Source: Chelonoidis abingdonii (Eukaryota; Chordata; Testudines; Testudinidae). Taken from it: DNA of 64,000 bases. The notes beneath the pieces were generated by a model. That model saw nothing but the letters and a program-made list of their open reading frames with translations, ran no database searches and had not been told where the DNA came from. This document shows positions 1-14,300 of the stretch, one piece after another; the stretch's first letter is position 1, and every line of letters begins with the position of its first letter. The translations under genes were made by a program, and so were the position numbers. Location of the stretch: NCBI RefSeq assembly GCF_003597395.2, contig NC_133777.1, forward strand, positions 14,297,917-14,361,916, given 5' to 3'.

Positions 1-1398
1 GATCCCCGAGCATTCGATTTTAACGTGCCGATACGGCGCATAGTCTAGACGTGGCCTCAGTAAAAATCTGGGGATTCACAGTTCATCCTGTCTCTCATCT
101 GCAGAAAAGAGGAGAATTTTTGTTTCAGATATTAATTACCTACTGCGGGCACATGTTTTCAGTATCTGAATAAATCATTCTGGTCTTGCTCCAATATTAT
201 TTATATAAAAAAACTAATGAACAAAAAACTAATAATAATAATAATAATAATAATTTTAAAAAAATAGAACGCTGAGGTGAACCCACAACCGGAAAGAAAG
301 AACATTGCAAAAATCTGTGAACAAACCTTCACATGATAAGACTATTTATACTTAGCTGAAGAGATACACAGTTAACATTTTCAAAAGCACCTAAGTGATT
401 TAGGAGCCTAGAGACAGGTCCTTTTGAAATCCTACAGTCCAGTTGGATACTTTGCAGAACTGAGCCTATCTAGTTTTTTTCTAAAACACACATAACACTC
501 ATGTCTGCTATTTGCATTCTGCACTTATTTTAAGAAAGAAACAGGACTAGAGCTCTTTTGTAGCTAGTTTTACATGGATGATATTTAGTTTGTTTGGCAG
601 TCTTGATCTTTTGGTCACCAGGTAGATTGTTTCATTGCTAGCAATGGAAGTGTTGAAATAATTGATCTCAGCTTACTTGTAACAATGAGTTTTTCCCCCC
701 TTGCCCCAAATCCTTATTTCAATAGTTCAATGTGGTTTCTTGACTAACTTCAAGGAAAAAAAAAACCCATATAATTTGTGTTACGTGCAGAATTGTCATT
801 AATGAGCTGATTCTCCTGTTTTGCTTCCATTTAATCCTTGGGGGGAGAAACTTTGCCTTCTTCACTTGTAGGCTCTGACAAAATGTGTAATAACACAACA
901 GGAGGATGTACTGAATTTTTTTTTTTTTTTTTTTTTAAAAAGAGACTGTAGTTTAAAATTAGGTCCTTTGCAAATCCACTATAGCACTGCATTTATGTTG
1001 TTATATATGCTACATTTAAGAGTCAGCTTCTGTATCCATTAAGTATATCTTTCAAAGCATTTATTCTGTCTTTTTAATTGTCATTAGTACTGAGCATGAC
1101 ATACAGTTGTCTTCCCACATATATTAACTAAATAATCCCCCTAAGAAATTAAGATACTGTACAAGTTAATTTGCCTGTTCTGTGATAAGTTATATCAATG
1201 ATTTTGAGAATGCATACTTCCTACATATGTCCATACAGTGATCTATACATATATACACAGTTTGCCTTTTTGATAAGAATTCCTTTGGATGGGAATTTTG
1301 AGTGGGATTTTTCCCTGTGTGGACATAAAGGGTTACATTTTTGAAGTTAGGTCTTCTCTGCACTTGTAATTATTTGCGGTTGTAATTTATGTCACTTA

Positions 1399-3130
1399 GC
1401 CTGGTCTACACTACGAGTTTAGGTCGAATTTAGCAGCGTTAGATTGATTTAACCCTGCACCCATCCACCTGACAAGGAGATCAGCACTGAAATTGACATC
1501 GCCGGGTAGAATTTGGGGTTAGTATGGACACAATTCAACAGTATTGGCCTCCAGGAGCTATCCCAGAGTGCTCCATTGTGACTGCTCTGTACAGCACTCT
1601 CAACTCAGATACACTGGCCAGGTAGACAGGAAAAGCCCTGCGAGCTTTTGAATTTTATTTCCTGTTTCGCCAGGGTGGCAAGCTGATCAGCACAGGTGAC
1701 CATGATGGAGTCTCAGAATCGCAAAAGAGCTCCAGCATGGACCAAACAGGAGATACTGGATCTGATCGCTGTATGGGGAGATGAATCCATGCTATCAGAA
1801 CTCCATTCCAAAAGACAAAATGCCAAAATATTTGAAAAAAAACTCCAAGGGCATGAAGGACAGAGGCTATAACAGGGAACCGCAACAGTGCCGTGTGAAA
1901 CTTAAGGAGCTCAGGCAAGCCTACCAAAAAACCAAAGAGGCAAACGGCCGCTCCAGGTCAGACCCCCAGACATGCTGCTTCTATCATGAGCTGCATGCCA
2001 TTCTAGGGGGTGCCCCTACAACTACCCCACCCCTGTACGTGGACTCCTGCAAGGGAGTCTTACGCAACAGGGATGAGGATTTTGGGGACGAGGAAGATGA
2101 GGAGAAGGAGGAGGTTGAAGATAGCGCACAGCAGGCAAGCGGAGAAACCGTTCTTCCCAACAGCCAGGAATTATTTATCACTCTGGAGATATTACCTTCC
2201 CAACCCAGGCTCCCAGACCTTGAAGGTGTAGAAGGCCCCTCTGGTGAGTGTATCTTTGTAAATATAACGCATGGCTTAAAAGCAAGCACGTTTAATAATC
2301 TGCCCTGAAAACTTGGGATGTATTTGCAGCCAGTAAAGCTACTGGAATGCAGTCAAGCAACATCCGTTCTTTATGGCTCTGTGTTATCCTCAGGAAAGTG
2401 ATATCATTCATGGTCACCTGGTTGAAATCAGGGAATTTTATTAAAGGGACATTAAGAGGTGGCCGTTCCTGCTGGGCTGTGTGCCTGTGGCTGAAAAGAA
2501 AGCATCCCCACTGTTAGCCACGAGGTGGGGAGAGGAGTGAAGCGATCATCCCAGAGAATTCAGTGTGAGGGGGGGTTTAGTTGGGTTTGTGCTTCATGTT
2601 AACCCGAAAACCTTAGACCCTCCTTTTAAATGGCCAACCCCATTTTAAATGGTCAACCCAACTCTCCCTTTTTTTTCCTCCCGCAGCTGCAAATGTTTCA
2701 ATCCTAGCACTACAGTCGCCGTCCCAGAGGCTAGCGCAGATAAGGCGGCGAAAAAAATGCACTTGAGATGAAATATTCTCTGAGCTCATGGAGTCTTCCC
2801 ACACTGAAAGAGTCCAGCAGAATGCGTGAAGGCAAACAACATCAGAGTCCAGGAAAGCACAAAATGACAGGAGGGAAGTGTGAGATGTTTTTGCCCCATC
2901 AGGCGGTGGAAGCTCAACCCAGAATTCCAATGGAAGGCAGAGACTGCAGGAACTGTGGGATAGCTACCCACAGTGCAACGCTCCAAAAGTCGACGCTAGC
3001 CTCAGTACTGTGGATGCACTCCGCCAACTTAATGCACTTAGTGGAGACACACACAATCAACTGTATAAAATCGCTTCCTAAAAAACTGACTTCTATAAAT
3101 TCAACCTAATTTCGTAGTGTAGACATACCC
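1399..3130 (+). mobile_element. PIF/Harbinger-type DNA transposon with Myb/SANT-like gene (decayed)
   Basis: The left terminus GCCTGGTCTACACTACG and the inverted right terminus GGGTATGTCTACACTACG share a core of about 12 bp, and similarity continues inward (TTAGGTCGAATTTA against TTAGGTTGAATTTA). TTA flanks both ends (1396-1398 and 3131-3133), the target duplication expected for PIF/Harbinger. The 1.73 kb interior holds only the DNA-binding accessory gene, and I see no DDE transposase, so it would be non-autonomous. Confidence 0.85.
1702..3000 (+). pseudogene. Myb/SANT-like accessory protein of the Harbinger element, two exons, disrupted
   Basis: Reading begins at the ATG at 1702 or 1705 with SQNRKRAPAWTKQEILDLIA, a Myb/SANT (trihelix-like) helix with the Trp-rich pattern. 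A frameshift near 1780 moves the reading to the frame that continues QQCRVKLKELRQAYQKTKEA, an acidic linker (DEEDEEKEE) and LPNSQELF. A donor CTG/GTGAGT at 2243/2244 and an acceptor TCCTCCCGCAG ending at 2686 would join it in frame to ANVSILALQSPSQRLAQIRR. A stop follows at RRKKCT*. Later residues (NAWRQTTSESRKAQ) suggest the usual C-terminal coiled region. The 3' limit is approximate. Proteins of this type help Harbinger transposase bind DNA; this copy is broken. Confidence 0.75.
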
Positions 3131-4583
3131 TTAGTTATCCAAGTTCATAACTGCATCTGTATCAAGGTACATATGCAATTAACTAACTGCAACTGTCGGG
3201 GCAAAAAGAGATTGGTACAAAAATCTGGCTCAAAAAACTCCAGGGCCCATGCTGAAACATCGAGAGTCTGCCCCACTGTCCTTGACTAAAAATTTCCCTT
3301 ACCCTCAATAGTGAGACAGTTGGTTTCTGCCCTCCACCTCTGATTGCATTACAGCAGCATTGTATACAGAACTGCTGTTTAATACAGAACTGCCAAGTGC
3401 CTCACAATCTTCCAAGATGATGGGTATTTATATTAATATATAATGTATTAGTTGGCTGGCAGCTGGAACTTGCCAACAATTTAATTGATCAAAGACATTA
3501 TATTTGCATTAGTGTTCAAGTCACATGCAGACCAAGTGTACTGTGAAGAGTCAAATACCTTCAATAAGGAGTGTTTCACAACTTCATCATGACACAAAAT
3601 AATCAAAATGCACACACACAGTACCTTCCACCTTAACTCTCAGTTCCTGTCTTAAATGCTTAACTTTCAACCTTACTGTATGCAGTGTTGTCCAATAAAA
3701 GATATTATCTCACCCATCTTATCTCTGAACTTTAATATTGGATGCATAAAGATATTGCATGAATGAAGATTTTTGCAATTAATATAAAAAATTACAGTGA
3801 GAGAGAAGTCTAACTGAGGAAACAGAGGCAAGACAGCTACTGTTTTGTTCACTATTGTGCCCAAACATTGCCAGGTTGTAGTGTGAGTATGGAGACAGCC
3901 TCCAAGTTAGCTCTTTCAAGACCAAAATAATACATAAAAATATGCACAAAAAAAGAGACATATTAAAAATATCTGAATTACAGAACTCACATTATTTAGC
4001 AACTGTTTGACAGTAAACGATGTTATGCAGAGCTGATGAAGCCTTTTATTTTAAACCTAAGAATTAATGAGTAATGGCTTCATAGGTAGAATTTGGAAAT
4101 TATACCAAATTCAAAGTTTTACATGAGCGGTTGTCTTCCAGATGCTTAACACCTTCCCATTACTTTTGGATTATCTAGAAGTGGGTGGAGGTAGTCTGGT
4201 ATTCACACCTCACTAATTTAAAATAAAACTGTCTGGTAAATGTCATCTGGTGGGTCTGCATATTGCCATAGCAGTGGATCCTTTGGGACATAGTGCAGAG
4301 GTCTGGCCAACCACTCTCAGATGACTTTTCTCCACGCAGTATTTGTAACCTCTTCTAAAAATGTCCTGAAATACTGTACATTCCCCTTTCCCCTCATACA
4401 GTGGAGTTACAGTGCTTGGGAAGCCTCTGTGATTACCAGGATAGCGGCAGGATTTACATCAAATTTAATTTGATGTCGCACATTTAAAATTTTAGTTTAA
4501 ATAATCAGATCTTCTTAAGTCACTTTAAGAAACATGATTTTCATAGATACAAATAATTATCTAAAACCTGCTATTTACTGTAC

Positions 4584-4801
4584 CTGTGAAAAACAAATGC
4601 CTCTTTGTGGTTTCTTTTCTTTTCTCTAAGCAGGGGTTCAAAAGCCGAAGGAGCTGTAATACTCGTTCTTCTCTGCGAGACTCAGTCAGGCAAGCATCAT
4701 TCATTACTAGGTATGGGTAAATCTTTCCATTATGGCCTCGGATATAGAGTCTTCTGGCTGCAGTGTTGTGCTTCTGTACTATCTCCACTCTGGGCATAAA
4801 T
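4584..4801 (-). CDS. TRRAP: TRRAP exon, start of the pseudokinase N-lobe; last exon in the window
   Basis: This 218 nt exon completes the Arg codon and encodes [20 protein letters not shown] through to TKRHLFFT plus one [16 protein letters not shown] is the N-lobe strand region. In this family the fold is PI3K-like but lacks kinase activity. The remaining C-terminal exons are to the left of position 1. Confidence 0.95.
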
Positions 4802-7800
4802 CTATCAAGAAAAGGAACAGATAAGAGCACCTGAGCTTTCAAAGTCTAAAGCTTTATTTCTGTTCTCGGAGATGAAGCAAGACTTAAAAAAAAAAAAAAA
4901 AATCTATATATCTATATAGATATAGAAATGCCGAAATTAGAGGTACAAAGAGACACCTTGTTAGCTCCTGAGCAAAACCAACGCTCAGCTATGATTTCTT
5001 TAAAATGAGATGCAACCTTATTATAAGCTAAATTTCTAACACAGCTCAACAAAGATTTGCATTCTGTTAAAAAACCCAAAACATGGTTATGAAGAAAGTT
5101 TTCATCTTTGTCTTTTCTACATTTAAGAATGGAGCTTTTAATTCAAGCTATTTTCTTGGCCAGATTCTGATAATCTCAACACTGATGAAAAACCAGAATA
5201 CCTCTATTGACTCTAGTAGTTAGCAGAAAAACACTGAATTTACACTGATGTAAAGTAGATTACAATGACCTTAAAATATTCTCCTCCTCCCTAATTTCCC
5301 ACTAAGACCTGTAAAACTACCATATGAATCTAAAATTAGAACTGTATTATGTTAAGACATAAGAATGAAACATTCCATTAGATATTTCATTAAGTCATTT
5401 CAATACAGAGATAGACAAAAAGTGCATTTCTGTACCTGGGATTGATACTGCATCACAAGAAGTGGGGGAAGGGGATTTTTTTTTTTAAACCTTTATTTTT
5501 TCAGTTACATCTATCTTTTACCCAATGGTTCTTTACCTTGCAATTTTGATGTAATAATGTGTTGGCTTTGGCATAAGGAACTCTCCAGGAATCTCCACTT
5601 CTGCTGTTTGCGCTGAGAAATTACTTAGAAAACGACACTTTTCCTCTATGAGGAAGAACTTTGGAAGCTGCTTAGTTTTTGCCTCTAGGATTTTGATCCA
5701 CTTCTTCAGTTTAGAAATAAGATTGTGAAGTTTCATGGAGCCTGGTACACTGAAGTCAAAGTCTAAAAGAAATTTTTTTAAAAAAATTATCATTCTGAAT
5801 GCTGTACATTATATTTAACTATCAGATATTTGAAGCTGGCATTTTAAAAATTGTTCTTTCATCTCTGTGCCCTCAAGCAAAACATTTTTAGGTGCACCAT
5901 GTACAGCACACCATTATGCATTAAAATAGATCTACAGTGGTAACATGGAGGAAAATGTTTAAAATGGTTATTTACATACACTGGAAAAGTAACTATTACA
6001 ATTATCATTTTGAACACAAAAAACATTACCGTACCAAGCAAGACAGTGTATAAAACATGTGAGTGGTTACTAAAAGCAAATGATGAATACTAAAACATAA
6101 AAAGAAAAAAGCTAGTATGTTCTGATTAATTTTGAGGAGACAGAATGGGAGATGAAACTACTTGCAAAAGGGATCCGACCATCTTTGTTCCATCTGAGTA
6201 GAATGCATAGTACAACTGGGCTAGGGATTTAAGTACTACAGCAGTACAAACACACACATAATGCCATCATGCATACAGGTATGCTACATTTAGTTGCACA
6301 GGTTTTGTTGGGTATTTCATATCTGTATGAAGTTTGATTTTGGAATCTGATAATTACAACCAATATGGAATAAACTGTACACTAGATGACTTAATCCATC
6401 AGGCTAGGTTGCTTCCTTCTCCTGCACAAAGCTCTACACAAATCCATTTGTTTTCCAGCTCTTTTGCCTATATAGATTCTCCTAATACCTTACTGCTTCA
6501 TGGTCATGAGGACATTAGAAATAATACTGTGAAAACTCTGAACACTGTTACTGATTAACAGTCTTTATTTGGTTTTATATAGTTCACCAATGCAGATATC
6601 ATGGACTGCATTGGCATGGATTAGGCTGGATTATATCAAACCACAAAGATAGAGGAAGAAGAGCTGCAGCTTATTTTCCAATCTAGTAATGTGAGGTTCC
6701 TTTTGACTTAAAATGAAATTAAGTGGTATTAGATAAGATAAAAGAGATCTTAGCTCTATGTTATTCTGTATTTGAGTATACATATCTTTTTCTTTTTAAA
6801 ATGAGATGAAAGAGCACCAACTGGGGAGTAATCTTGAAAGTCAGAAGCAATTCCAAAACAAAAGTAGTAAAATTGCTGTCTGCTATTCAAAACAATTATT
6901 TTTATTTCTTATAGCTCAGAATAGAAAAATACATTTCTTTTTACTCTTTTTGGTATTCAATATTTGTATGAAACAACTAGGAGAATGGACAAAACATCCT
7001 GAACAGAAATGCCAACAACATGCAAACAAACAGCTCTGTTCATCCTTCACAACTCCAGCGTTTCCAAAACAGTCCAGTGCTAGTCCAAGATCAGCTCAAG
7101 GATGAATAGCTGGTTGAAGCTGAATCCAAGCAACAGAGAGATTACTCCAGTTTAAAGAGAATTTGCAGCTACGTGCTGTCTCCTCCAGCTGAAGAGACAT
7201 AGACTCATAGACTCATAGGTCAGAAGGGACAATTATGATCATCTAGTCTGACCTCCTGCACAAGGCAGGCCACAAAACCCTACCCATACACATTTATAAC
7301 AACCCCTAACCCATGACTGAGTTATTGAAATCCTCAAAATTGTGAGTTCGAAGACCTCAACTGCAGAGATCCACCAGCAAGCGACCATGCCCCACGCTGC
7401 AGAGGAAGGCGAAAAACCCCAGGGCCTTTGCCAATCCGCCCTGGAGGAAATTCCTTCCCGACCCAAATAGGCGATCAGCTAAACCTGAGCATGTGGCAAG
7501 ACTCACAGCCAGCACCGCAAGAAAGAATTCTCTGCAGTAACACAGTTCTCCTCCATCCAACATCCCCTCACAGACCATTGAGCAGACTTATCTGCCGATA
7601 ATCCAAGATCAAATTGCCCAAAATTAAGCTATCCATCATAACATCCCTCCATAAACTTATCAAGCTTAATCTAAGCCAGAATTCTTTGCCCCCACTACTT
7701 CCTCGGAAGGCCGTTCCAGAACTTCACTCCCCTAAATGGTTAGAAACCTTCGTCTAATTCAAGTCTAAACTTCCTAATATCCAGTTGTACCATCGCTCGT

Positions 7801-10800
7801 GCCTACTTTAGTACTAAGCTTAAATAATTCCCTCCCTCCCTAACGTAATCCCCCTGATATATTATTATAGAGCAAGCATATCCCCCCGGAGCCTCTTTTG
7901 GCCAGGCTAAACAAGCCAAGCTCTTGAGTCTCCTTTCATAAGGCAGATTTTCCATTCCTCGGATCATCCAGTAGCCCGTCTCTGAACCTGTTCCAGTTTG
8001 AATTCACCTCTTAAACATGGGACACCAGAACTGCACACAATATTCCGGTGGGTCTCACCAGCGCCGTATTAAACGGCACTAACACCTCCTTCCTCTGCTG
8101 GAATATCTCGCCCGATGCATTCCAAAACCGCATTTGCTTTTTTAACAGCCATATCACATTGGCGGCTCATAGTCATCCTGCTAAAACCAATACTCCAAGG
8201 TCCTTCTCCTCCTCTGTCGCTTCAACTGATGCGTCCCAACGTATATCTAAAATTCTTATTATTAATCCCTAAGTGGCATGACTTGCACCTTTCACTATTA
8301 TATTTCATCCTATTACTATACTCCAGTTACAAGGTGGTCCAGATCTTCCTGAAGATAGTTCCCGGTCCTTCTCCGTGTTAGCAATACCCCCCAGCTTCGT
8401 GTCATCCGCAAACTTTATTAGCACATTCCCGCTCTTTGTGCCAAGGTCAGTAACAAAAAGGTTAAATAAGATCGGTCCCAAAACCGATCCTTGAGGGACT
8501 CCACTAGTAACCTCCTTCCAGCCTGACAATTCACCCCATAATTAGTCAAATGAGTGCAATTTAGGAATGGTTCTGGATTCTCACTGATGCAAACAATGCA
8601 TTCTGCTATCTATAGCTGGCTAGGTAAGTGTTCCATCCTAAGTGGTGACCTTGCCTCAATAGTACATGCCTTTGTTATGTCCCGATTGGATTACCACAAT
8701 ATAGTCTACCTGGGCACGATCAATGCTCAGGAAACTTCAGTTAGTACAGAACAGAGCAGCTCTTCTTAACAACTCAGGTTACCGCTGGAATATCAAACTT
8801 GTCCTCTGCTTGCTATAGTGGCACTCCATAGAATCTCATGTCAAATTCAAGATCTCCATCCTTATCTTCAAGACACTTAATAATCTGGGCCAGGACAGCT
8901 GAACAGTTGCCTACAACTCAAGGATGAGAACCGGGAACAACAACTGGAAGCATCTACTACAAGGGTAAAGTGTGCAGGAGATAGTGCTTTCTCAAGGGTT
9001 GATCTGAGACTGTAGAACAAAATCCTGCAGGATCTAAGAACCACCATAAATCCCAGCACCTCCTGTTCTAAGTGAAAAACACTCATCTCGACCTTGTTCT
9101 CACTAATAAGAGCACACAGCACAGCTTAAATAAGAATAAATTTTAAAAATTAAAAATAAATCTACACAGAATTTCCCCCTGCAGAGAGAAAGAAAGACAG
9201 AGCCAAGTGCCAGATGCATTACTGGTAGGTGAGACACAAGGTAGATGAGCTAACATTTTCTATTGGACCAACTTCTGTTGGTGGAAGGTACAAGCTTTTG
9301 TGCTAAACAGAGCTCTTCTTCAGGTCTGGGGAAGGAAACCAGAATGTCAGAGCTAAATACAAAAAAGCTCAAAAGCTTGTTTCTGGTCCAGTAAAAGATA
9401 CTGCCTCATCAACCTTGTCTGAGCTAAATACCAGTCAGAACAGATTGTTAAGCATATGGGATAACACATGTTATAAGCGGGCACTAGAAATGAAGTGGGC
9501 AATTGAGGGTCAGTTGTTATGCATAGTGGGTTTGAAAAATATGCAATTAAGAGTAGCAGGTAAATCTGGTGTGTAACAACCAACCTTCAAATAACCACCT
9601 AACCGCATCATCAGAAGCAACCTCCCCACAGACCAGGATACATCAAGTCAAAGGGGCACTAGACCCTGCCAGGACAACAGATGCAAAACCTGCAGACATA
9701 TTTCCACTGCTCGTATGATCAATATCACACAAACACACCTCTCAAGATCCATGGATCCTACATATGCTTATCACAACATGTGGTGAATATACTTCATCTA
9801 CTGGGCCCAACAAGTATGTGGGTGAAACCAGACAAATATTACACTCTTTAATGAACTCACACACACACAAACGATAAAAGACAAAAACACTATCACCCAC
9901 TTGCAAACAACTTTCACAAAGCGATCCCTCCTTATCTGGCCCGTGTAATTGTAATTGTAGCCATGTCAATCCCAGGATATTAGAGACACAAGCTGGGTGA
10001 GGTAGTATCTTTTACTGGACCAACTTCTGTTGGTGATAGAGACAAAATTTCGAGTCCACACAGAGATCTTCTTCGGGTCTGGGAAAAGTACTCCAAGCAT
10101 CACAGCTAAATACAAGATGGAGATTGTTTAGCATAAGTAGTTAGCACATAGGGACCATTCAAGGAAGAGCGGTCTGTTAACACCTCTGTTTTATGCTTAA
10201 CAATCTGTCCCATCTTGTATTTCAGTCTTTTTCTTTCCCCAGAACTGGAGAAGAGTTCTGTGTACCTCAAAAGCTTGTGCCTTCTACTAACATCTGGTAC
10301 CTACTATCTTGTCTCTCTCATATCCTGGGACCAAAATGGCTATTGCAAACTATTGGTAGGTGCTCAGTTACCACAGTGGTGAACATGGGATGAGACCCCC
10401 CCAGTGAGAACAGAATTTACAAGATAAAAGCCGATAATAGTGTAAATCTCAGATACTGCATATTAAACTCTGAAAATTTATATTATAATAATAATAAATT
10501 ATAAATATAAAATAATCATATTTACCATTGATCAATTTGTCAAAACAAGCAATGTCTTCCTTAGCTTTACTGTGTTAGAAATGCATTGTACATTTCCTCA
10601 CAGCCGGTAAAGATTCACAGTTATAGTAGAACAATTTCTGCATGTGAAATCTCGAATATGGCTCAATACAAGTAGAATGCTAGGCAAAATTATCTGTTAA
10701 TCTCAGAGATGACACAGTATATTCAGAACACAGAAACTACTATGCAATCTGTTACATATGTAAAATATTTTTCTAGGTCTCCAATATAACTAGTAAGCAT

Positions 10801-11309
10801 TTGAGAGAAATAAGTTAAAGTAAATGTGAGTGTAAAACGTGAGAGGAAAGAGAAATTGGATCACAAAAATCTGCTGTGAACATCCATCTATAGTGCACTA
10901 ACAATTCAATACTTACATCCACCCTACGGTAATTACAAACACACTAGGGGCCAAATTTTCAACCAAAACCACAAAAAGAGGGGTCACAAAAAGCTGCATT
11001 TTGTTCACAAATCTGGTAACTTCCTCTACAAACACATTTACAGAACCTAAATACACCATGTTTTTGCGGGAGTATCTTTTGCGTGCACAATAAAACAAAC
11101 TGGTCCTATTCGCTTTTAACCACAATTCATTGTGTGTGTGCGCGAGAGAGAGAGAGACAGACACAAACACACATACACACAGATAAAGAGTGTAGGAAAT
11201 GCAAACATGCATGCACAACACTCACCTCTTAAAAATCTGACAGTTGCCATAAATCTCTTAGCTTTTTAAAGGGTAACCACTATATATTCACACATTATAT
11301 ACACAGCAT

Positions 11310-11351
<42 letters not shown>

Positions 11352-14300
11352 ACGATATAAATTTAATATATTCCTTATGATACTGCTAATTTTGATTATC
11401 TTTTTTTAAATTGTGACAGGATTTCTTTATCTTTTTCTATTCTGATTTTTAAAAAAATCAGATTAATTTAAAAGAAGTTTATTTTCTTTGTATCAACACT
11501 GGCAGGGAGGGATAGCTCAGTGGTTTGAGCACTGGCCTGCTAAATTCAGAGTTGTGAGTTCAATCCTTGAGGGGGCTGTTCAGGGAACTGGGGTAAAAAT
11601 CTGTTTGAGGATTGGTCCTGCTATGAGCAGGGATTGGGCTAGATGACCTCCTGAGGTACCTCCCTTCCAACCCTGATATTCTATATAATGGTGTTTTACA
11701 CTCTGCTGGCTTTATAGCAGCAACTGCTCTAAAATTATTTTCACAACAATGCTGATACATTAGAACATTTTCACATCAAAATATTTATATTAAAATGAGA
11801 CTTACATATTAATTTCAGTTTCTTTCAAAACATAAGAAAAACTCATAAAGGACACATACAGTTTCAGAGTCTAGCAGAATTATTCTTAATGTCTCCAAAC
11901 TGGAACCAGGGGTTGGCAACCTTTCAGAAGTGGTATGCCGAGTCTTCATTTATTCACTCTGACGTAAGGTTTCACGTGCCAGTAATACATTTTAAATTTT
12001 TAAGAAGGTCTCTTTCTATAAGTCTATAATATATAACTAAACTATTGTTATATGTAAAGTAAATAAGGTTTTTAAAATGTTTAAAAAGCTTCATTTAAAA
12101 TTAAATTAAAAATGCAGAGCCCCCCGGACTGATGACCAGGACCCAGGAGCGCCACTGAAAAACCAGTTTGTGTGCCGCCTTTGGTATGCGCACCATAGGT
12201 TGCCTACCCCTGCTCAAAAAACTATTACTGTAGTTAACTGACAGTCCCTTTTCTGTTTTTATACAGTATATGCAGCACAACTGTGATAATTACAAATATT
12301 ATAGAAAGATCTGATTATAAATCCAAGTCTACCCTCTAGTGAGCAACATGAGTAAATCACTTTATGAAAAAAGTGACACTAGGATGGCATTATTTCTTTC
12401 TGTAACTCCATGAAGTGCAGCAAAATTTCCCCAAATTACAACTACAGTATTCTAATGACATGCAAATAACCAACATGGTAAAAATATGTTACAGTGTTAA
12501 TTTATTTTTACATCAAGTTATTTATTTCACTATAGGAATACACTCCGGTTTGGTGAAAATGCCTATTTTAGATTTCTTTGTTTTGTTTCTCAATAGCAGA
12601 CGGGAATGACAGAGAGTGAGCTCAATTAATTAATGTTTTTCGTTCATGTCATGTAGGCTCCACATAGAGCCCAACTGAGAAGAAAATAAGTAACTTCAGC
12701 TGTAAGAAGGAGAGGAGAAATATCACTGGCTTCACTATGGTGAAAGACTTTTGTACTTTCCTTTGCAGACAGCTTACTTTAGACATATGTTGTTTTATTT
12801 ATCTATTTCAACCACTACTAAAAGCTAAGTCTTGCTCCTTGAACTAGTTCAAGATTTACCAATTCAGTGAAGGAACCACAGTCAAATGTAAAGGTCATCG
12901 GGAAAATACTGAAAAATGTGGAATTACCCATAGATAACACCAACATTTTATTGAACATATTTGCCTGTCTGAATCAATACTTCTGGATCCAGCAAACACT
13001 GTTTTTACAAAAGCAGCAGAGAATCCTGTGGCACCTTATAGACTAACAGACGTTTTGGAGCGTGAGCTTTCGTGGGTGAATACCCACTTCGTCAGACGCA
13101 GGTAGTGGAAATTTCCAGGGGCAGGTATATATATGCTAGCAAGCAAGCTAGAGATAACGAGGTTAGTTCAGTCAGGGAGGGTGAGGCCCTGTTCTAGCAG
13201 TAGAGGTGTGAAAACCAAGGGAGGAGAAACTGGTTCTGTAATTGGCAAGCCATTCACAGTCTTTGTTGAGTCCAGAGCTAAAAACAACAACAAGTTAACA
13301 CAATTACCACAATAGGAGAAGTTTGTCCAGATATGCAAGGTAATCATCTCCCAGCATGCAGCCATAAGAAGGACTTAACCTTAGTAATGAGAAAAGAGGC
13401 TGTGTGGGTAAGATTTTGTCACAATTATTTTTAGTAAAAGTCACACACAGGTCATGGGCAATAAACTAAAATTAATGGATGCTCGCAACCACCTGTCTTT
13501 GACTTTTATTAAAAATAATGGGGGTGAGAATGATGTCACATAGGTTTCTGAAAGACACAATCTGTGACCTCTGACAAAATCTTACCGTTACTCTTAACGG
13601 AGTCTGAAGATATACATCAGGGTATAATCCTGAACACACTCTGGTTCTTTCCAGTAATTCAAAAATACTTACCCAACTAATCTGAAGAAGTGGGGAAGGT
13701 GGATGCAGCATATTGACACATACAGACAATTACCTCAATAAACCAATTACTACAATAACTTTCTCTTTTGAGAATTACCTATATGCATCCCCTCGTCTAC
13801 AAATAGCAGTGACCCATCAGGTGAGAAAGATTTGAGAAATATTAAAGTGACTGCAACACTACTCCCCCAAGCTGGGCATCAAATCTAGATGCCAAATCAA
13901 AGGAGTAATGGTATGAAGAATGCAGAATTCCAAGTAATACCTTTGCATAATTAAATATGGAAGACTGCAAGAATGCATACTCTGGAAGGTGTCTTAGACC
14001 TAGTTGAGCCTAGTCTATCATTCCCAAATGGCTGACACTTACCAGCACTTGACAAATCACTCTGATCTATTTTGACCATCTTTTAGCAGAGATTACAGAT
14101 TCATGATAACCGAAGCATGGGGCCTGAGTTCCCTGGATGTGAATATGGCTTGCAGAAATAACTGAGACAGAAGGTGCTCAGATGCCACAGTAGCAGGTGA
14201 GGGTAATTAAAAAAAGGGGAATGGAACAGAACAATAGATATTTGCAGTGAGGGCACCAACACCAGACCCCACTTAGGAAAGACTGGCCTAATCATAGGGT

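Larger units (their letters stand above)
1..4583 (-). other. TRRAP intron (3'-most in window): Harbinger element and unique AT-rich sequence
   Basis: The first 60 bases are unusually CpG-rich. An AAT microsatellite lies at about 228-256, an 18-19 base T-run at about 918-936, and a complete Harbinger element at 1399-3130. A partial arm of a palindromic repeat is at about 384-440. I recognise nothing in 3134-4583 and see no further TRRAP exon. Confidence 0.7.

Noticed and set aside
2010..2231. Alternative plus-strand frame within the Harbinger gene
   Set aside because: It is a shadow of the Myb/SANT-like frame, which alone carries the conserved sequence and the splice-compatible phase.
11511..11580. 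Possible functional tRNA gene
   Set aside because: The A and B box resemblance is explained by the SINE head: the acceptor stem is not closed and a CR1-like tail follows.
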